From NCBI GenBank assembly GCA_958510875.1, contig OY294067.1:30988912-31052911 (forward strand): 64,000 bases of DNA, in the 5' to 3' direction. A program made the translations under genes and the position numbers. This stretch comes from Endomychus coccineus (lineage: Eukaryota; Arthropoda; Insecta; Coleoptera; Endomychidae). Below are positions 57,332-64,000 of this stretch, in pieces. A model generated the notes under the pieces. The model saw only the letters and a program-made list of their open reading frames with translations, made no database searches and had not been told where the DNA came from. How positions within the stretch are numbered: position 1 is the stretch's first letter; each line of letters starts with the position of its first letter.

Positions 57332-58200
57332 GAAAATATATAGTATTTGTGTTGATGTGACCTATTTCCCGAGTATTTATATTAATTCATACGTGGGTCA
57401 AGAATCTTTATTATATGTTATTCGTGTTAGTTTTATTTGCCCATTCGATTCGAGTGCCTTTAGTATTGGTATTGCTTCTGCAGTATATATCGAGGTTTCA
57501 TTTGGTAATTTATAGTATTCAGAATGCCCATTAATCAGTGACCTAGCTCAGCCTACTCCTGTATATGTTTTTGAGCCATCCGTGTATATGACAATAGAAT
57601 CTAGTAATCCAAGCAAGACAGTTTTGAAGATACTATTGCTTAAGGTATCGTGGTCAGTGTATGGAGGGAAATATACACTACGACGATTCCTAAGAAAGAG
57701 GTAGTCTACAGAAAAGATGGGATATTTATTATGTGTGTCGGTTATTTTAAATTGTTTTTTAACAAAAGAGAACTTGAGCATAATAGTGGGTCAGTTTTGT
57801 ATTCCAATAAGGTTTTATGAGAGCGTTTGCTGTTCAGTTGCAAATTTTGGGAGTAATTTGATGATTGTCAAAAATAAGATTTTTTATTATATATTTTTGG
57901 CAAAGCAACTCTCTCGCCTGATCTCTATTGAATATGGCAGCTATAGGTGTAGACCTAATGATACAGAGGCAGACTCTGATGCACCTATTCTGAAGGCGAT
58001 CGACAAACAACATCAAAGCATCCTTTCACGATTACTAGAGCTATATGGTGTTGTTTTAAAATTGAATCCGGCTCTTTACTTAGCCTATTCAAAACCAAAC
58101 TATTTTTCTCTGGTTCTCAGAGCTGTTAATTTATCTCAACTCGAAAAATATAGACACACCATAGGTCTATTAGAAACAGATTGAGTGAAATATCATGACC

Positions 58201-59180
58201 GGTATATAAGGCTTTGCGTCGTGTAATCAAGTACATAAGATTAACACTGGTCATCAGATCCTTTTACAACACACGAAATTCAAATTTGTATTTATCAATT
58301 TTTGCATCAAGACATTCACAGTCCTTCGCAAAGATACAACCGGAGGAGAAATTGAAAATGGAGTAGTATGCAAACCAAGTGAAAAAAAAAGAAAATTTGT
58401 TGCACGTATGAAATACTTATTTTATTAACATGAAAACATTTCCAAATGTATCAAAAAATCATTCTGAAGTTTTAGCATTTTCACGCTTGATATCTGGACG
58501 GAACCTCTGGAAAATCAAATACATAAATATCGCACTATTTCCCCATGAGAGTTGCATTAATCCAACCAGGTTATTAACTCCTATTCAACATTTGAACACC
58601 TACATAATTGACTTAACAAGAATAACCAGCAGTAATGTCAAACATAAATTGAATGATTACATCATTATATGCAATTTTATTATTAAAATTTAAATTAAGT
58701 TGACTATTTGGAGCCATAATACATCGCAATAAACGAACAAATTTCTTCGACATTACTTTAAAAGTAGGTTTCATCTAATTTTGGGGACGTGGTCCAAACT
58801 TTGAAATCACACATTGTTTCAAACCAACGTGTTCAATATTATTCAATTTGATTCAGACCAAGAAGTGCATATTCAAACTAGGAGTATACCAATAGCTTTT
58901 TTAGCTGCTCTGGTGGGACTTCGGACTACGGTACACATAGTCGTGAAAATGGAGGGTGGTAGAGCGGCATATATAATGCAAACATGTGGTTTTAGGAGGT
59001 AAATGGGTTCACCCAAGGACCTATACTAATATATTTAATAGGGTGCATCTTATGCCAATTGATTGGATAACACCCCAATACGACATCAACAAACAGTTCC
59101 AGATCATCATTTTGGAACGGGATGATTTAGCTTAAAGGGCTGTTGAATCGAAAACAGAGCCTGGCACTGGCATCGGTATC
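58201..59180. other. No gene seen
   Basis: Short frames only, with no family signature on either strand. Confidence 0.4.
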
Positions 59181-59182
59181 TG

Positions 59183-59446
59183 GTGCTAGAGATAGATGGT
59201 GATAGAGAGCGTACAGCAATGATCAAATCTTCATCGCGGCCAGCCGTAAAAGCAATAGCAACTTATGTCTTCACCTCTAAGACTATCTTAGCGAGCCATC
59301 CTATCCACCAACAACTGATATGGGTACCAGGCTTCAAGGGCATTAGAGAACAAAATTGCAGACCTGCTGGTGAGCGAAGGAATCCAACAGACATAATTCG
59401 GACTGGAACCTACGGGACACATTACATATATGCCTTGTTCGCCTAA
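59183..59446 (+). pseudogene. Non-LTR RNase H fragment
   Basis: The plus frame reads PAVKAIATYVFTSKT, then HQQLIWVPGFKGI. This is the SQAA-KAI block and the WVPGHKGI block of LINE RNase H, with GH changed to GF and the SDSQ Asp lost. Confidence 0.7.
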
Positions 59447-59706
59447 TGATATGATGTCCTACTTGTTTTTTTTACAACCAATTCACTTCAACGATTTGCC
59501 TAAATAACTGCTGCGCTATTATCTTCAAACCAGATATATTCCATTTTAATAGTTGGCAACACATTACATAGTTGCCGATACTGTTAATTCAACGAATTGA
59601 CTTGACAGTTCATATATTTGTTGCGGATTTGGATTTTATTACAATCGGACTTCAAAAGAACAGGAACAGTTTTTATTAGGGCTGTAATTGTACCTATATT
59701 TACGTC

Positions 59707-59928
59707 ATGTGCTGTGTAAACTTGGAAAATGCCGAACAACAAATGGTGTGTTCACCAATAAATTACTTTGAAGAAGAACGTGAAAATAGGAGATCATATC
59801 TTCCTAACACTACCGTCAGAGATAGAGTTGCTTCAGCATCACAATTGAGTATCTTAGCAGTCAATAAAATCGCACTTAAACGGAGCAGAGGTAAAGCCCA
59901 AGAAGAAAACGATCACGGGTTAAAGTAG
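59707..59928 (+). CDS. Transposon-type helix-turn-helix N-terminal fragment
   Basis: A 73-aa frame: EQQMVCSPINYFEEERENRR, then TTVRDRVASASQLSILAVNK. The pattern of a V-x-x-RVA-x-A-x-x-LS HTH after an acidic stretch resembles the start of several insect DDE transposase proteins. No catalytic region follows. It may equally be the first exon of a captured host gene; confidence is low. Confidence 0.4.
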   Translation: MCCVNLENAEQQMVCSPINYFEEERENRRSYLPNTTVRDRVASASQLSILAVNKIALKRSRGKAQEENDHGLK

Positions 59929-59939
59929 TTGTATAAGTA

Positions 59940-60925
59940 GAAGTTTTTTACCAGAGAACAATTTGGAATGCTGTTTATAGTACAGAAACAATATGGAACA
60001 TGATTCAAGAGCAATTTTGAATTTTGAATTTGAAAAATAAAAAGTTTTTCGGCTGTGGAACAAAATTTTGTAGACTAAAATTCGTTCTACAAGTTTCTTA
60101 TTAAACTTTTTTTTTGTACCTTTAATATTTCGGGAGACATGCTGGCAAATAAAAAACAGGCCACACTGCATTATACTGGGTATCCGAAAATTATGAACAC
60201 AAAACTGAAGTGGAATTCTTATTGAAGTATTAATGCCACAAGTTCCTATCACATTTAAAAAATAACCGAGATATCGGGATACAGGGGTTCAAAGTGGGTT
60301 ATTATAAATCGATTTTTTCATAGCTTTTTTCTGATGTGCCTATTTTCTTCGAAAGTGGCATACTCTTCACTGATGTTTTTTGGTATTCTTGTGGTGGTCC
60401 AGATTTGGCATATCTCTCACCGTAGAGAGGCCTAAACTGACGTTGACCTTCTTCAAAGTATGATCAACAACTTTTTGCTTCATGTTTTCCTAAATTTTGG
60501 TCGCAATAAAATGAGCTGTTTTCTAACACTACAACTATAACGTGAAAATAGTTGAACGACGAATGTTATTTAATGAGATTTTTTTATGTCCTTTACCTAA
60601 TTGTGCTAATTGTAACATGATAAATGAAAATGAACCACAAAATTATGGGTAATTCTTTGGAGGTGGTGTTTAGCTTAGTTCTACGTCAAATTTGAAGAAA
60701 GTCGTAACACAAGCAATAAAGTTATAAAAAAACTCGTATAACTCCGTTATTTTGGAGTTTTCGGAAAAATGTTTTAGGATATATCAATTTATCAAGTTGA
60801 ATTATTTGCTGATAGTTTCAGGACATTCTGTATGCAGATATATACAAATAAATAAATATAAATATAAACTTTCTGAACTACGAACTGTTTCTGTCAGAAA
60901 AACATTGCAATTTTGAATGTGACTT
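59940..60925. other. No gene resolved
   Basis: AT-rich. The minus strand near 60440-60500 reads an HTH-like NMKQKVVDHTLKKVNVSLGL stretch, but with stops on both sides. Confidence 0.3.
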
Positions 60926-60927
60926 AC

Positions 60928-60961
60928 CGATAACAATGAATAATACACACGCAAATTTCAT
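60928..60961 (-). CDS. Possible signal-peptide first exon
   Basis: The minus strand encodes MKFACVLFIVIG and then a perfect GTAAGT donor (60922-60927), phase 1. Upstream there is CATATAAG with a TCAGT initiator-like sequence about 26 bases later and a short 5' UTR. This is the typical first exon of small secreted insect proteins such as Kazal or defensin-like genes. No second exon could be identified in the window, so the product is unknown. Confidence 0.5.
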
Positions 60962-61955
60962 GTTGACTTCGAATTTGATACTGAACCTTGTCTCTGACTG
61001 AACAACTTATATGATGAAGCCTACTTTATTCAATTTGCCGCCCCTCCAGTTCATTCCGCGAATTTCATTGTCATTCTGCTATAAAAGGATAATTAACACA
61101 CAACGTGATGTTTATTCTTGCTTCATAAATAATATCAGATATTATTGAACTGGTGAAATAAATATCTTCAATACCTAAACGTTATAATGGTATCCAGTAC
61201 CTACATATTCCCGTAATATTACGTTATGTATCAAGTTCAGAAAAGTGGAATTTTACTTGACGAGTATGGTAAGTTTTAATAAGAGCGAAGCGAGTAAAAT
61301 CACTTTTCTGACGAGGTTTGTATACTATTTTTTGGCAGTTTGTAAATAATTACTTATTTTGCATTTCATGTTAAAATCTGTTCATAATAATAGTTACTGA
61401 GAAAATCTGAAAAAAGTATTGGTCTGACTTTTCGGTATCCTAGTAATTTAAATAAGATGTTTTTTTAATTGACAAAGGTTGACAATATCCAAATGAACTC
61501 ATCTTTGAACACCGAAATTTAAAATAATTATCCAAATGGTTGATGAAAACGACTTGGAACATATCTTAAATTCAGCTTGGGAAGCTTCTTCTAGTTTATT
61601 TCCGGAGATGCTAGAAAGTATATCAGTATAAAAAAGTCTGACCCTGACAGTAGGTATGGAATACACTATAATTTCAATGTGACATAGCGGTTTATAAATC
61701 ATTGCAAGCTTTTATTTAAATTGTCTTGTTTTTCTTATATCGATCTACCTATTTGTCGGAATAACTTGACGGACGAGTAGGCTCAGGTCGAATCTGTGCT
61801 TTGTAGATTATGAGGAGCTGCTGCGATGTAAAGTAGTTATTGGCAGTGAATAGAAAACCAAATTTGTACGAAGTGGTTTCGCAATCGACCTCGAATGATC
61901 ATTCCATGAGAGGGGATCCCGGGCATGGATATGAAATATTTCATACAATAGTTGT
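60962..61955. other. No gene seen
   Basis: The first about 60 bases are the presumed 5' UTR and core promoter of the 60928 exon. The rest is AT-rich without signals. Confidence 0.35.
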
Positions 61956-61959
61956 AGCC

Positions 61960-62740
61960 GACATCATCATATTAGGGATTGTTGGATTCGCCTTACTGGA
62001 GAAGATGCAAGCTTGTATTTTGGTTGTCTTAAACTCTACTAGATTATCTGATTCCCATTTCAAAATCTCTGCAATTTATTTGATTGTCAGATCCCCATTT
62101 CAAAATCGTTGCCAGATCTCCCTTAAATGCGTCAACCTGTTTCTGTCTCACTCCTCTGGCTTCAATGGATGGTATAGGGGCTCTAGAGGAGAAAGTGGTA
62201 TGAAGAGTACCATCACCAGCAAAGCTGAGGACAGGACAAGTGGCCATTTCCACAGATCGTTGATATGGAGCAGAAACAAAGTTGGTGCCAAAACAGACCC
62301 ATGTGGAACACCAGCGTTAATAGCCATGGTATCGGAGGATACTCCGTCAACCACCACACGGATTGAGATCTATCTGCGGTAAAACTCGAAAGTAAGCGAC
62401 AAAGTTGAGGCGGTTGTGACGAAAGTATCACAAGAAGGCCTTCGCGCCAGACTCGGTCAAATGCTTTAGAGATATCCAATGCTACTGGTAGAGATTCTCC
62501 ATATATTTCAACAGATTTCTGCCATACATGTGTTACGTGGGCAGCAGGTCTGCTGTTAATCTCTGCTGTCCAAAATCCAAAATTTTGGAGCCCTGTAGGA
62601 ATTGGATGAGCACGATGTTGATTGCTTTCACCATTACTTCAGAGATCACAGATATTTGTGCAATGGGTCTATAATTATTAGGAAGGGTGCTCTTTCCTTT
62701 TTTTGGAATTGGTTGGACTCTACCTGTCTTCAAGAGGGTA
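61960..62740 (-). pseudogene. Non-LTR reverse transcriptase fragment (Jockey-like)
   Basis: On the minus strand: RVQPIPKKGKSTLPNNYRPI (RT box 1), KILDFGQQ, then MDISKAFDRVWREGLL (box A, with the catalytic Asp), AINAGVPHGSVLAPTLFL (box B, PQGS as PHGS) and FHTTFSSRAPIPSIEA-like sequence after a shifted C box. Several frame changes. It is the same family as the scraps at 24440-24730 and 43200-44500, and the most complete of the three. Confidence 0.8.
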
Positions 62741-63129
62741 GAAACACATCAAGCTTGTATGAAAGGGTAAGCATCCTGCAGAAAACTGGTGTTAATGTTT
62801 TAATGAACAATACATTATTTTCTGCCAATTCATTAATCCATTCATCCTTCGCAGGTAGGCAACAAGCATTTCTCGAAAGCGTATTACGTGTCATATATTG
62901 CAAGGTTTAATTTCGCGCTTGGTTGTTTCATATTTATCATGTAATGCGTTTGCCTGGAAGTGTTTCTCCTTACATATCTATCTTCTGAACCATCGTCTTC
63001 ATTCATAATAATAACAAATAACCACCTAAATAAAAATTAACAAATTTGATTTTTATCTATTCGTTGAAATAACAATACACCAACAAAAGAAGCAACAAGC
63101 AATACATTATTTCTTCTAAGATTTTTATT

Positions 63130-63310
63130 GATGCTTAATAGACTTCGCTGCATCTTTTGATAAGTTGTTCATATACCCTCATACAAAGAAATCCAACGGA
63201 TTTATGTCAGGTGAGCGAGGTGGCCATTCTGTCGGACCCCTCCCATCCGTCTTTCTGGATAGTTTCCATGTAGCCAGTCTCTAAATGGTCAGTCATCCAT
63301 TAGAAAAAAA
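63130..63310 (-). pseudogene. Tc1/mariner-type transposase fragment
   Basis: The minus strand reads WKLSRKTDGRGPTEWPPRSP followed by DINPLDFFV and, after a stop in place of Trp, GYMNNLSKDAAKSI. The WPPRSPDLNPLDFFLWG block holds the last catalytic Asp of mariner-related transposases. It is a single stop-containing fragment. Confidence 0.75.
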
Positions 63311-63940
63311 TATTACGATGTATGTTTTTTGTATAAAATTTTGCTTGATAATATGCAATGCTGGTCAATTAGCAGGTGTATGAAATTTCGAAGTTTAGTT
63401 TTCAATGCGTCAACAGTGATTTTGAGAATTCTTTTTTTTTAATTTTAATTCTCTTTAACTCCGCTACTGATGAAGATCGGACGCTTGTTTAGATGAACTT
63501 TTTTGCTCAAAATGATGAGTCCTATATCCTGTATCAGTATGGCCGAAACCCGGAACATCCTGTATAGATAGAAGAATGATTTTTCTTTGAGTGAACGCCT
63601 ATGACATTAGGAAATTTGCTCGAGTGTAATATGTATCAGAATAGATTCTATTAAAATATATCATTGACTGTGAGCAACACACGTGATGAGGACTCTGTTA
63701 TAGCATTGCAGGTGTATGATGAGCTCCTCCAATTAATTGCAGATGCGTCAACCAGCTGATATCGGTCTTTAGTTCATTGCAAACATAGGAAACAGAATAA
63801 CATTATTCTTAGAAGAGGTACAGTTTTCATTCTCCTTGAATATCTACCTACGTTGTATATTCAACACATAAATTTTAATTCCTCAGTCTGGCAAAAAGAA
63901 AATACTAGAATAAAAATTTGTCGATACAAAATATCGAGTT

Positions 63941-63960
63941 TCAATCAATCAATCAATCAA
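63941..63960. repeat. ATCA microsatellite
   Basis: Five tandem tetranucleotide units. Confidence 0.85.
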
Positions 63961-64000
63961 AATGGGGACGGACCAGTCCAGAATACTTAGACCGCTTGAT

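Larger units (their letters stand above)
56345..57416. mobile_element. Palindromic Penelope-like element with 12-bp target duplication
   Basis: Flanked by GTTATTCGTGTT at 56333-56344 and 57417-57428. The arms are 56345-56672 and 57056-57416 (inverted copies). The 383-base centre encodes a C-terminal GIY-YIG protein piece on the minus strand (NYYKRSILEMIHIKR). The host non-LTR RNase H is interrupted cleanly, which confirms insertion. Confidence 0.9.
55735..58200 (-). pseudogene. Non-LTR polyprotein remnant, split by a PLE
   Basis: On the minus strand from the right: DRLQNRCIRVCLCIIRSTP (post-RT region, 57834-58016), then IVIYTDGSKTYTGVG (RNase H start, 57548-57600). The PLE at 56345-57416 interrupts. 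Then VWVKGYDGIKGNALIDKEK (RNase H end) and a final Cys-rich part, SNCPCDNTTIVDLNQIFFG. The order matches a LINE C-terminus. Frameshifts and the insertion make it defunct. Confidence 0.75.

Noticed and set aside
57717..58184. 155-aa plus-strand frame
   Set aside because: Antisense of the non-LTR post-RT region (57834-58016 minus), which has recognisable LINE residues.
1..64000. CRISPR array, rRNA genes or prokaryotic operon
   Set aside because: No regularly spaced short repeats, no rRNA-like sequence, and genes contain spliceosomal introns.

Overview
This is an AT-rich eukaryotic (insect) window. The evidence is spliceosomal introns with GT/AG ends, insect-type transposons and a two-exon Kazal inhibitor. 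The mobile-element mix (Penelope-like elements with hammerhead ribozymes, Helentron, P-like THAP MITEs, several non-LTR families, Harbinger, hAT, mariner) would suit a beetle, but that placement is a guess. I see no prokaryotic features.

The core is an approximately 18.3-kb tandem duplication. Unit A runs from about 12788 to 31111 and unit B from about 31112 to at least 49370. Each unit carries one complete minus-strand gene for an ALDH16-like protein (ALDH16A1 family), split into ten coding exons. Copy A reads as 703 aa (28614 down to 12918) and copy B as 705 aa (48093 down to 31996). The two copies share every exon phase, and eight of the ten exons have identical length. Both frames are open, and both proteins lack the usual aldehyde dehydrogenase catalytic Cys and Glu, so they look like paired pseudoenzymes.

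The introns are packed with mobile DNA. Because the units are paralogous, each serves as the empty-site control for the other. Unit A alone has a palindromic Penelope element (13794-15498), a fold-back (16097-16835) and a 588-bp P-like MITE. Unit B alone has a Harbinger element (31216-31919), a TA-flanked element (43318-44257) and a 0.29-kb palindrome made of two hammerhead motifs (about 37276-37563). Shared older insertions include a tRNA-derived SINE-like element, Penelope RT/GIY-YIG fragments, a non-LTR 3' end and a 418-bp P-like MITE.

Left of the duplication (1-12787): two Helentron endonuclease fragments, the second ending exactly at the duplication boundary; a 0.4-kb tandem repeat with two tRNA-like genes; a non-LTR RNase H; and a 3.06-kb element (5201-8255) with a 12-bp target duplication, 0.6-kb inner inverted repeats and a cysteine-rich protein fragment. 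It sits inside an older non-LTR fragment. An inverted Penelope element occupies about 9095-11170.

Right of the duplication (49750-64000): a secreted single-domain Kazal inhibitor (50047-53731, minus), whose intron holds a hAT-like MITE and a fold-back; several broken non-LTR elements, one split by a palindromic Penelope element with a 12-bp target duplication (56345-57416); a possible signal-peptide first exon (60928-60961, minus); and a mariner-type transposase scrap.

The most interesting theme is that four separate Penelope-type insertions, from three sequence families, are inverted structures with hammerhead ribozyme motifs near both ends facing outward.
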